In this document: positions 53,663 to 62,112 of the stretch, piece by piece
Layout: each line of letters begins with the position of its first letter
How positions within the stretch are numbered: the first letter of the stretch is position 1
NCBI GenBank assembly: GCA_965237855.1
Contig: CBDEGK010000008.1
Location: forward strand, 1,178,001 to 1,242,000
Length of the DNA stretch: 64,000 nucleotides
Origin: CBDEGK01 sp965237855
Lineage (GTDB): Bacteria; Pseudomonadota; Gammaproteobacteria; Pseudomonadales; Halieaceae
Direction of reading: 5' to 3'
Notes under the pieces: generated by a model
Database searches by the model: none
Seen by the model: only the letters and a program-made list of their open reading frames with translations
Told to the model about the DNA's origin: nothing
Translations under genes and position numbers: made by a program

Positions 53663-55162
53663 TTAGTTTTTTACTCTATTGCTCAGCGCATTGACCAGTT
53701 TTCCACCAAATAGTGAGAAGCACAGCATCATCAATATGGCGATAGCGATTGGCCTCTCAAGCAAGTAGCTCCATTGCCCACCGCTGATCTGGTAGCTATA
53801 AATCAGTGAGTCTTCGGCCATACCCCCCAATAGTAGCCCGATAACCGCTGCCGGAACTGAATAATCGAAGCGTTTGAATAGCCAGCCTATAACCGCGAAA
53901 ACCACCACAGTGACCGGCCCCGACATGTTACCTGTCAGACCGAATGCACCGAAAACAGCCAGCGATAATACCGTGGGAATAAGGTAATTCATTGGCACCT
54001 TCACCACGTTCGCCAGTAGCGGAATAAACATCAGGCCCAAGAAGATGAGAAGAAATGCCTGGCCGAAATTGGCAAAGATGATCGCATAAACAACATCGGT
54101 CTGTTCTCGAATAAACTGGGGGCCACCCGTAATATTGTGCATCGCGAAAGCGGCGAGCATGACGGCGGTTGCACCTCCACCAGGTATACCCAGGGCCAGA
54201 AGTGTTGCCATGGATCCCGCTTCAGACGTACTGTTTGCAGCTTCTGAAGCAATAACACCCTCAGGGTTGCCCTGCCCGAAGGAATCGGGATTCTTGTGTT
54301 TACGTTTTGTTGCAATATAAGACAGCAAGTTGGCTACCGATGAGCCAACACCAGGGACAGCGCCAACAAAGACGCCAATAATACTTCCACGCAGAATAAT
54401 CCCTCGATAGTTAAAGGCGCTGACAAACCCCCGAAAAATTTCTTTAACACTGACTCGACGGGCCTCGCTATCTTCGATCAGGTAATCGGTATTCACCAAC
54501 TTGAATAATTCGGAGGCGGCAAACATACCCATCATCGCGGGAATAGCGGGGATGCCATCCAGCAGGTAGTCACTACCAAAGGTGGCCCTGGCAGTACCGA
54601 TCTCACTAAAGCCAACTGTTCCCAGCAGCAGGCCGATGATTCCAGCAATCAGTCCCTTGCTCAGGTTCTCCCCACTCAAACTGGATATCAGAGTAATACC
54701 CCAGATTACAACCGCGGCCATTTCAGCGGGCCCGAGTTTCAAAACGAGGTCTGAAAGGGGGTCAATCAACAGCAGAAGTATGCTGTAGCCGATCAGTACG
54801 CCAATGCAGGAAGCACCCAATGCAATTCCCAACGCGGTATTGTGCCGGCCTTGCCGGGACATGGGGTAGCCGTCGAAGGCGGTTGCGATCGATGATGAGG
54901 TGCCGGGTATATTCATTAGAATTGCGGGAATGCTGCCCCCGAATCCGCCACCGGTAAATATGGCGGTCAGGAATAACATGGCCTGAAGGAAATCCATGTA
55001 AAGGGTAAAGGGCAGAAAAATGGCCATCGCCATCGAAATCTGCAAACCTGGTACGGCGCCAAATACCAGTCCGATGAGGATGCCGGGAATTACGATTAGC
55101 CACGGCGTGAAATCCAAAAAAAGTAAGCTTAGCCCTCCTTGTAGCGCCTCAAGATCTATCAT
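53663..55162 (-). CDS. tctA: TctA-family large permease of a TTT system (set 2)
   Basis: A 499-residue inner-membrane protein with about 12 TM segments. GIGPG-like signatures are present as VFGAVPGLQISMAMAIFLPF and GSIPAILMNIPGTSSSIATAF, with the conserved DGYPMSRQG. The second half repeats AVPGVGSSVANLLSYI. I chose ATG 55162, eight bases after the tctB stop. It forms the transport channel with TctB and a Bug-type TctC. Intact. Confidence 0.93.
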   Translation of the reverse strand: MIDLEALQGGLSLLFLDFTPWLIVIPGILIGLVFGAVPGLQISMAMAIFLPFTLYMDFLQAMLFLTAIFTGGGFGGSIPAILMNIPGTSSSIATAFDGYPMSRQGRHNTALGIALGASCIGVLIGYSILLLLIDPLSDLVLKLGPAEMAAVVIWGITLISSLSGENLSKGLIAGIIGLLLGTVGFSEIGTARATFGSDYLLDGIPAIPAMMGMFAASELFKLVNTDYLIEDSEARRVSVKEIFRGFVSAFNYRGIILRGSIIGVFVGAVPGVGSSVANLLSYIATKRKHKNPDSFGQGNPEGVIASEAANSTSEAGSMATLLALGIPGGGATAVMLAAFAMHNITGGPQFIREQTDVVYAIIFANFGQAFLLIFLGLMFIPLLANVVKVPMNYLIPTVLSLAVFGAFGLTGNMSGPVTVVVFAVIGWLFKRFDYSVPAAVIGLLLGGMAEDSLIYSYQISGGQWSYLLERPIAIAILMMLCFSLFGGKLVNALSNRVKN

Positions 55163-55170
55163 TGCAGCAC

Positions 55171-55653
55171 CTAGTACTCGGAGGCCATGAGCAGCATTGG
55201 CATTGGGTAAGGCAGCAGCGTAGAAAACGCCAACGCCACCGTAGACCCAAATACAACACCGTAGGCAATAGCCCAATGCCAGCGTTTTTCACCATGAACC
55301 AGCAAGAACGCGGCGACGAAAACGGCAGTACCCACGTCAAACCCCAACCATGGCAAGGTGAATACGTAGGCAGAAAACAGCGCTATTACCGGCAACACGG
55401 ATCGAACTGATTCTTGAGGCCGCTCTTCTTCCCCCGGGGCTTTCGATTGGCAGAAAAGCTCAAAGCCGCATAGCACCAATGCCAGGGCGGAAGCGGGAAG
55501 AACCAGTATAATGTTCAGTAGATGTGTCGAAACAGACAATACATGGAACAGGTAGGCTGCTATCAAACCCGCCAGAATGACGAGGATGCAGAGGTCTGCT
55601 TTTTGGTGAGTTGAGTATTTTCCAGGGATAGGGCTCATATCGGCAGGTTTCAT
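55171..55653 (-). CDS. tctB: TctB-family small permease of a TTT system (set 2)
   Basis: About 160 residues with four TM segments (LCILVILAGLIAAYLFHVL, ILVLPASALALVLCGFELF, LPVIALFSAYVFTLPWLGF and the C-terminal VFGSTVALAFSTLL). ATG 55653 overlaps the stop of the fused binding-protein gene by ATGA. The family is poorly conserved in sequence, but size, topology and position support it. Confidence 0.87.
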   Translation of the reverse strand: MKPADMSPIPGKYSTHQKADLCILVILAGLIAAYLFHVLSVSTHLLNIILVLPASALALVLCGFELFCQSKAPGEEERPQESVRSVLPVIALFSAYVFTLPWLGFDVGTAVFVAAFLLVHGEKRWHWAIAYGVVFGSTVALAFSTLLPYPMPMLLMASEY

Positions 55654-57454
55654 TTCAGGAGGTAGGAGTACTTGGTGAACGTCTCCAAGTTCTCGATCAT
55701 GATGGCTTCGGCCATCTCCGGGCCTATCCAACGGTAACCTATCTCAGACCGTTCAAGCTGCGCTTGCAGGTCGGGGTTCTGCAAAGCCGTCCTGATCGCC
55801 AGCGCCAGCTTCTCGTATCGTTTTGGATAGGATTTTTTAAACGCTGTTGAGGTGGCATAGCCCCGCAGGGATCCCGGTAGTACGGGTGCCTGAACACCCA
55901 TCGGGGCCAGTAGCTGGTTCAGCGTGGGCACGTCCCAGTCTTTACTTGGCCGGTCGCTGACGATGGCCAGTGGGCGCAGATACTCGCGGATACTTTCTGA
56001 TCCCTTTGCACTTATAACGATGAAATCCACCACGCCACCAGCCACAGCGGCGCGCGCCTTGCCCCCACTGTTGTAGGTGACGAGATTCAGGTTCTCCTGG
56101 GGAATGTGATTCACTTCCAGCAGCAGCTTTGCCATCAAGTGACCGGCCGACCCTTTCACAACAGAGGCCCTTACTGTCTTGGGTTTGGAGCGTATGGCCT
56201 CCAGCAGGTCAGCCATATCCTTGTACCGGGAGTTCTTGTAGAGGGCGAAAAGGTCTTCGTCGAACCACTGGAAGTTCAGATAGGAAAAATCCTCGAGAGC
56301 ATATTCTGCAGTCCCACTTAGCAAGGTATTCAATAAGTAGGGGGAAAAAGTTGATGCGAACAGAGTATGGCCATCATCTGGGCGAGACAAAACATAATTG
56401 GCCGCCAATAACGTGCCTGCGCCTTTTTTGTTCACTACCTGAACCGGCTGGCCGAGAGCGTCAGAAACATACCTCGACATTATCCGCGCCATGCGATCGG
56501 CACTGCCGCCAACGCCGAAACCCACGACCATTATGATTGGCTGGCTCGGATATCCATCATCGCGATATTCCACCGCTTGCTCGGGCCCTTCTAGCACTAC
56601 GGGAATGAGCCCGGTCGATTGTATGATTGCCGCTACCTCTTTGGATGCAAGAAATGTAATCAAGCTCTGTGCAGCGGCCTGATGCCGGGTGCGCTTGCTT
56701 ATCCCCGTTGAATAAACTGTTGTCAGCTGCAGGGATTCGGGAATGGGAGCCACGTAACTTGCCCCGGAGATCGGCAGGATCTCACTGATTTGCTGAAATC
56801 CAATTTCCACCTCTCCCCGGGCGACCACGGTGGCCACGCGCTCGCTCTCGATACGTATGCTCTTGTCTTGGATCGCTGTCCAAATACCCATTTTCGGCCA
56901 CAGCCTGGTTGACAAATAAGTGCCGCTCACGCTTGCCGAATAACCGATTGAATCTGCGTCGCTCAGCACCTTCAGGAATGCCTGTTCAGTGCTGATGTCT
57001 GGTTTGGGGCACCTGACTTGACGGCCATGCCGATAGTGGATTTGACCAGATCGGTCATTGATGATGCATAGACCACGTCCTGGACTGTCAATCGATCCAA
57101 TGCCGGCCGGGACATGATCAAAACATCGAAATACTCACCACTTTGCAGGCGAACGGGAATTGAATCGGGGGCGCCGCCGGAAGAGGAGCCATAACTCACA
57201 GTGATATCGATGCCCGTTTCAGCCTCGAACATTGGCCGCAAAATATCAAATGCAGCGGCAAAACCCCCGGAAGTAATCACGCGCAGCGACGCTGGAGATT
57301 GCAGGACAGCAGATGCCCCGGGAGGCGCCGAATCACAGGCCACCAGTAGGGCAGCAAAGATCAGCGCAGCGAGCCGCCGAATCAGACGATTCCCAAGTTT
57401 AGATACCGGGTGAGTCCTTTGTAGTCCACTTTCCCTGTTGGCTACAAGACTCAT
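55650..57454 (-). pseudogene. ModA-like/TctC fused periplasmic binding protein, frameshifted
   Basis: The gene starts at ATG 57454, overlapping the tctA stop by ATGA. A lipoprotein signal (FAALLVACDS, Cys40) leads to a molybdate-binding-like (SBP_bac_11) lobe: VITSGGFAAAFDILRPMFEA, SGEYFDVLIMSRPALD. The frame breaks at plus-strand G-run 57006-57009; one added base gives GAPKPDISTEQAFLKVL and joins SGTYLSTRLWPKMGIW and FLASKEVAAIIQSTG. That domain is followed directly by a complete Bug/TctC domain (PIIMVVGFGVGGSADRMARI). Corrected length is about 601 residues. Two unrelated binding folds in one lipoprotein is unusual. The break lies in a G/C run, so it may be a read error. Confidence 0.75.
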
Positions 57455-58983
57455 TCGGCGAACACATCGGTGACGGTTTTTTGACGCCTACCGCGGATCG
57501 CGGACCACAGGGGGAGGCAAATAGTGATCAGGGTGATCACCATAATAGTTGCCGTGATCGGTCGCTGCCAAAGGAATGCCCACGAGCCATCCCAAATCAG
57601 CAGGGCTCGCCTCAAATTATCCTCCAGCATTCCGCCCAGAATGAATCCGAGTAATAGTGGGGCCAACGGAAAATCCAGGATGCGAAACGTGAGGGCGATG
57701 ACACCGATGACAACCATCATGGTCAGATCCACGGTGTTGAATGACACCAGGTACACGCCGATCAGCGAAAAAAACAGGATAATCGGTGTCAGTAGTTGTC
57801 GGGGAATATCGAGAAGCTTGGCTATGTAGGGAATCAAGGGCAGGTTCAATACCAGCAGAATGATGTTGCCGAGGTACATGGAAATGATAACCGACCAGAA
57901 CACCTCCGGGTGATCAATGTATAGTCTGGGTCCGGGCTGAACACCGTAGGAAAGCAAGGCCCCCAGCATAACCGCCGTCGTCGCAGAACCGGGGATACCC
58001 AGGGTTAGCAGTGGTACAAAGGAACCGGTTGAAGCGGCATTATTGGCTGTTTCCGGCGCTGCCAGCCCCCGTGCGCTGCCTTTCCCAAATTCCTCTTTCT
58101 GTTCCTCAGAGGCAATATTTCGTTCCATCCCGTAGGCCAGAAAAGAGGCGATGGTCGCGCCGGCGCCCGGGAGGATACCCACGAAAAACCCCAACAGGGA
58201 CGATCGGGCAACAACTGGCGCTACATCCTTCACTTCTTCCTTGCTTAATTTCAGCGAGCCGAGTGCATCGCGAGACATGTCTTCTGACTTGGATTGTTCT
58301 GCTGATGAATCACCCCGCAGCACGACCAGCAATGCTTCAGCCAGGGCAAATGTGGCCATCGACAAGAGCAGAAAACTGATGCCGTCATACAGGTCAGGCT
58401 GCCCAAATGTAAAGCGCTGCACACCGGACGGGTCCTGCCCTACTGTGGCCAGCATCAACCCCAATAGCGTCATCAAGACCGCTTTCAATACCTGCCCCTT
58501 GCCGGAAAATGCAGCAATTGCGGTACAGCCGAATAACATAAGTGCGAAATAGTCGGCAGACTGGAAACTGAGACTCACCCTGGCGAGGATTGGCACGAAC
58601 ACGAAAAGTAAGATGGCGCCAATGGTGCCGCCGGAAAACGAGCTGTACGCCGCCAGCGCCAAGGCTCTGCCCGCTTGGCCATTCTTTGCCATGGGGTGGC
58701 CATCAAAGGCAGTTGCCACGGCCCCTGAAACTCCCGGCGCATTGATCAAAATTGCCGAGGTCGAGCCGCCAAATACCGCGCCGTAGTACACGCCTGCCAT
58801 GAGGATCATCCCCGATGCGGGGTCAAATCCGTAGGTAATCGGAATCATCAGTGCGACCGCCGAAACCGGCCCCAAACCCGGTAGCATGCCGATAAAGGTT
58901 CCTGCGAAGCAGCCCAGGAACACCATCATCAGGTTGATGGGAGTAAACGCGGTATCCAGTCCGGTTATTATTCCTTCCAGCAT
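57451..58983 (-). CDS. tctA: TctA-family large permease of a TTT system (set 1)
   Basis: A 510-residue permease with about 12 TM segments. TFIGMLPGLGPVSAVALMIPIT and GGSTSAILINAPGVSGAVATAFDGH are the N-half signatures (quoted in part: FIGMLPGLGPVSAVALM, ILINAPGVSGAVATAF). The C-half repeats FFVGILPGAGATIASFLAYG. It overlaps the fused binding-protein gene by ATGA and the tctB stop by one base. It is clearly diverged from set 2, so the two sets are not a recent duplication. Confidence 0.94.
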   Translation of the reverse strand: MLEGIITGLDTAFTPINLMMVFLGCFAGTFIGMLPGLGPVSAVALMIPITYGFDPASGMILMAGVYYGAVFGGSTSAILINAPGVSGAVATAFDGHPMAKNGQAGRALALAAYSSFSGGTIGAILLFVFVPILARVSLSFQSADYFALMLFGCTAIAAFSGKGQVLKAVLMTLLGLMLATVGQDPSGVQRFTFGQPDLYDGISFLLLSMATFALAEALLVVLRGDSSAEQSKSEDMSRDALGSLKLSKEEVKDVAPVVARSSLLGFFVGILPGAGATIASFLAYGMERNIASEEQKEEFGKGSARGLAAPETANNAASTGSFVPLLTLGIPGSATTAVMLGALLSYGVQPGPRLYIDHPEVFWSVIISMYLGNIILLVLNLPLIPYIAKLLDIPRQLLTPIILFFSLIGVYLVSFNTVDLTMMVVIGVIALTFRILDFPLAPLLLGFILGGMLEDNLRRALLIWDGSWAFLWQRPITATIMVITLITICLPLWSAIRGRRQKTVTDVFAE

Positions 58984-59480
58984 CAGGCGGCCCCCAGCAC
59001 TAGTCGATACAGCGTTCCGGTATCAAGGTACAGTCCAAACAGCTGCGTTAACATTCCCCACATAAACAGCACCAGCCCACCGGCTACGGAGAAGGAGAGA
59101 CCAAAGCGCCTCTCTCCCAGGATGTAAAATCCGATCATCAGGAACAGGAAGGTGGCGAGTACAAATCCAAAAAAACTGAAGCCCAGCGAGTACACTATCA
59201 TCAACAGGATCAGCAGCAACGTCCGCTGCCAACGAAACCCCACTATCACCCCGCTGATGCTGGCATCCTCCGAATCTGTGTCGGGCAAAAAAAGCTGAAC
59301 GAGCGCACAAACGATTGTGATTATGGCCAGCCCCATTGGCAGGGTTCGTGCGGTAAAGAAGTCATCGCCAGCGGTAGGATCGAGAGGAATATCAAAGAGA
59401 TATCTCAGGTAAAAAAGCGAAAAGAGCAATAGCAGCATGCTTCCCACGTTGTCTTTATTATCTATTAACTTCATTTCCAT
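58983..59480 (-). CDS. tctB: TctB-family small permease of a TTT system (set 1)
   Basis: A 165-residue protein with four TM segments: SMLLLLFSLFYLRYLFDI, LPMGLAIITIVCALVQLFL, TLLLILLMIVYSLGFSFFGF, and LVLFMWGMLTQLFGLYL. ATG 59480 is the first start. It sits between tctC and tctA in the normal TTT order (C-B-A). Confidence 0.9.
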   Translation of the reverse strand: MEMKLIDNKDNVGSMLLLLFSLFYLRYLFDIPLDPTAGDDFFTARTLPMGLAIITIVCALVQLFLPDTDSEDASISGVIVGFRWQRTLLLILLMIVYSLGFSFFGFVLATFLFLMIGFYILGERRFGLSFSVAGGLVLFMWGMLTQLFGLYLDTGTLYRLVLGAA

Positions 59481-59525
59481 GCTTTGTAATTGCGGTGCTA
59501 ATACCGCGCTCCAATCATGTGGTGG

Positions 59526-60491
59526 TTACTTTTGCATACCCAGCTCTATCATGATCTTGCCAAGCTCGCGCTCCTGGTCAGCCAGGAAATCGACAAAATC
59601 CTGCCCGGCAATATACAGATTGGTCCAGCCACGGCTGCGGCGAATACCTTCCCACTCTGCGGTTTTGTACATCTCGGCAATAAGTTGTTGATAATGTTGC
59701 TGACGTTCTGGCGGGAAGCCGGGTGCTGCGAAGAATCCCCGCCAGTTGGTAAATCGCACATCAATTCCTTGCTCGACAAAGGTGGGAATATCGCGTGCGT
59801 AGTCGACGCGCTCGCCGGCCGTCATGGCGAGAATTCTGACCTCGCCCTGTTTCGCCAGGGCAGTCGCCTCACTGAGGCCGGTCGAGAGCAGTTGGGTCTC
59901 TCCCGACAACAGCCCCACCATGGCCTTGGCGCCGGCGTTGTAGGGGATGTATCTCATCTGCCGCACATCCGCCCCCGACTTATTGAAAGCGAGGGCCGCG
60001 ACAAGATGGTCCATGCTGCCACGCACTGAACCTCCGGCGACCAGAACGTTGCGCGGGTCTAGTTTGTAATCCGCTACGACCTGCTGCCAATGGTGATAGC
60101 TCGAATCGGCCTTGACAACAAAAGCGCCATAATCGGCGATGGCTGTCGCTACAGGAACCAGATCCTTATAAGTCTGTGGAAAGATTCCTTTCAGGGATTT
60201 GAGAATGATCGGAGAGGAACTGATCATTAGTGTATTGTGTTGCCGCTCAGCAGTTTCAATGAGGTGGGCGATGGCCTTGCTGCCATCACCCCCTGACATA
60301 TTTTCATATGAGGATGCCTCCACTAATCCAGATCGAGCGAGCACCTCTCCTACGCCTCTTGCGGTGCTATCCCAACCGCCGCCAGCCCCACCGGGAATGA
60401 GCAGGTGAACACGCTCACCAGCCATCGCCACGGTAGATACAAGCAACAGCAGGGCTGTTGCAAGTAAATGTGTGTGAGCTTTGCAGTTCAT
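59526..60491 (-). CDS. tctC: TctC/Bug solute-binding protein (set 1)
   Basis: A 321-residue periplasmic protein. I chose ATG 60491; it begins MNCKAHTHLLATALLLLVST and has a signal cleavage at AMA/GE. The Bug pocket is LLIPGGAGGGWDSTARGVGE, followed by VENMSGG-like SSYENMSGGDGSKAIAH and the PYNAG motif in YIPYNAGAKAMVGLLSGETQ. It binds a carboxylate and feeds TctA/TctB. It is the first gene of the operon running to 53663. Confidence 0.92.
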   Translation of the reverse strand: MNCKAHTHLLATALLLLVSTVAMAGERVHLLIPGGAGGGWDSTARGVGEVLARSGLVEASSYENMSGGDGSKAIAHLIETAERQHNTLMISSSPIILKSLKGIFPQTYKDLVPVATAIADYGAFVVKADSSYHHWQQVVADYKLDPRNVLVAGGSVRGSMDHLVAALAFNKSGADVRQMRYIPYNAGAKAMVGLLSGETQLLSTGLSEATALAKQGEVRILAMTAGERVDYARDIPTFVEQGIDVRFTNWRGFFAAPGFPPERQQHYQQLIAEMYKTAEWEGIRRSRGWTNLYIAGQDFVDFLADQERELGKIMIELGMQK

Positions 60492-60542
60492 TATCAGCTT
60501 CAAAAGGATCGGCATTGTTGACAGGAACACCAAGGCTATCAA

Positions 60543-60923
60543 GCCAAGCTTTCGAACTCCTTTCAGTCGCCAACTAGTAAATACGAGCTTTTAGAGTGAC
60601 ATGTGTATGTTTGTACACAGCGTCCAGAAAGGGTTGCAATATGCGCGCTGGAACTCGGGAAGATACCGGGAAGGTTGACGATGGAGCGTATCTAAGCAAT
60701 TGATATATATAGGTTAAATAAATTGTATTTGTGGCTACGAAGCATTCTGTTCATCCTCACGCTAGAGACCATCCGTAGAGATAGTGAGTAATTCGCGGTT
60801 GGAATGTCGCAGGTAGGTGTCTTGCAGTAGTTAGGTGACGCCGACAAAACTCCCGACCGTGACGAGCATGATGATAACCGTTATCAGAAACACCTGCGGC
60901 TACCTTACCGGAAAATCAAATGA
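60543..60923. other. Intergenic region with att-like repeat
   Basis: About 380 bases with no gene. The main feature is the direct repeat at 60687. No promoter or terminator is obvious. Confidence 0.4.
60687..60741 (+). repeat. 55-base direct repeat, copy 2 (att-like)
   Basis: It matches 32162-32216 at 43 of 55 positions in the same orientation, ending with ATTTGTGGCTACGAA. The bases that follow (GCATTCTG) do not continue as tRNA-Arg, so only the element-side arm and the 12-base core are shared. Confidence 0.5.
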
Positions 60924-61835
60924 TCAGGCGAAGATGTCGAACAACTCCTGTGCTGCCTTGGCCATTCCGCCGCTGGTGGAAGAGGGCACCAGTATCGGGC
61001 TATCCACGCCAGCGTCATACCAGGCCTCCAGCCCCTCGCGCACCTTGCTGGCGCTGCCGTAGAGGGTGACATCGGCGAGCCAGCGGTCACCGGCAATTGT
61101 TGCGAGGGTGTCGACATTGCCCGCCGTAATAGCCTCTTCCACGGCCTGCATCTCTTCGCCGTAACCCGCCGCCCTCCAGTAATTGCGGTAGTTGGGCAAG
61201 TGCAGGTACATCTGTAAGGTTTTCCGATTCACTGCGGCTGCGGCTTCCTCGTCTTCATCGATGGTGGTGGGAATCATCACAGCGGTCGTGAAGCCAGATG
61301 ACTTTACCTCGTCGGGCACTTCAGCAATCTGGGTAGACATATAGCTGCGAGCTGCGTTGGCCCACACTGCTCCCTCGGCACTGGCAGAGGCCAGCGCCAG
61401 CATTTTCGAGCGCAATGTGGCCAGAATAATCGGTGGTAGCGGGCCAGCCGCTGGTTCAGCCGCACGTAAATCGGTGACGTAGTCGCGCATGTCTGAAACC
61501 GGTTTTTCGCTGCGCCCGCTAACCCCAAACTGTGAGCGCATAACCTCGTGGCTCACGCCCAAACCCAGGCGGAATCGGCCGCCGCCCACTTCGTGCATGT
61601 AGGCAGCCGTTGCCGCGAGTTCCCTGGGGTTATAGTAGTAAATAGGTTGAATAGAAGACGCCACTTCAATCGTCGAGGTCGCTTCCAGTACGGACTGACA
61701 AAAGGGCAGGGTGGCGCTGATGCTCGGCACATACAGGCCGGTAAATCCGCGCTTTTCCGCTTCTACAGCAAGATCGAGCACCTTGCTGCGGCGGCCGGGT
61801 GTGGCCAGTAAGGTGAGGGCAGGCATTTTAGTCAT
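60924..61835 (-). CDS. LLM-class oxidoreductase (F420-type, luciferase-like)
   Basis: A 303-residue TIM-barrel oxidoreductase. TLLATPGRRSKVLDLAVEAE, GFTGLYVPSISAT, GGGRFRLGLGVSHEVMRSQF and PPIILATLRSKMLALASASA are typical of the F420-dependent TIGR03617/TIGR03857-like branch. The C-terminal helix-turn region has YGSASKVREGLEAWYDAGVD. Substrate unknown. It is divergent from the amidase and is only distantly like the oxidoreductase at 26194. Confidence 0.9.
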   Translation of the reverse strand: MTKMPALTLLATPGRRSKVLDLAVEAEKRGFTGLYVPSISATLPFCQSVLEATSTIEVASSIQPIYYYNPRELAATAAYMHEVGGGRFRLGLGVSHEVMRSQFGVSGRSEKPVSDMRDYVTDLRAAEPAAGPLPPIILATLRSKMLALASASAEGAVWANAARSYMSTQIAEVPDEVKSSGFTTAVMIPTTIDEDEEAAAAVNRKTLQMYLHLPNYRNYWRAAGYGEEMQAVEEAITAGNVDTLATIAGDRWLADVTLYGSASKVREGLEAWYDAGVDSPILVPSSTSGGMAKAAQELFDIFA

Positions 61836-61947
61836 GATCGATTTTCTCTAATTGGATGTCAGCGGGGCGTGTTCTACTCAGTCAAGTTCTGTACTGGTTT
61901 TAGAAGTATAATTCGGAGCACACTTAATACTGAGAGTTTTTAGCACT

Positions 61948-62112
61948 ATGGGTGCGCCAGCACAGGTTTATACCGAACAAAAGAATAACACTGACTTGAG
62001 ACACATTCCCGGTGAACTGCTGAAGGATCAAAGACAATTTGCCGTTGATCCTGAGCCGACGGTAATCTGCATTTCAAGCTGTCTTAAGGAAGATCCCTAT
62101 GAGTGGTTTTAA
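61948..62112 (+). CDS. Possible 54-residue ORF overlapping the amidase start
   Basis: ATG 61948 opens MGAPAQVYTEQKNNTDLRHI and ends at TAA 62110-62112, just past the amidase ATG at 62099. No family is recognised and no clear ribosome site is seen. It could be a leader peptide or chance. Confidence 0.2.
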   Translation: MGAPAQVYTEQKNNTDLRHIPGELLKDQRQFAVDPEPTVICISSCLKEDPYEWF

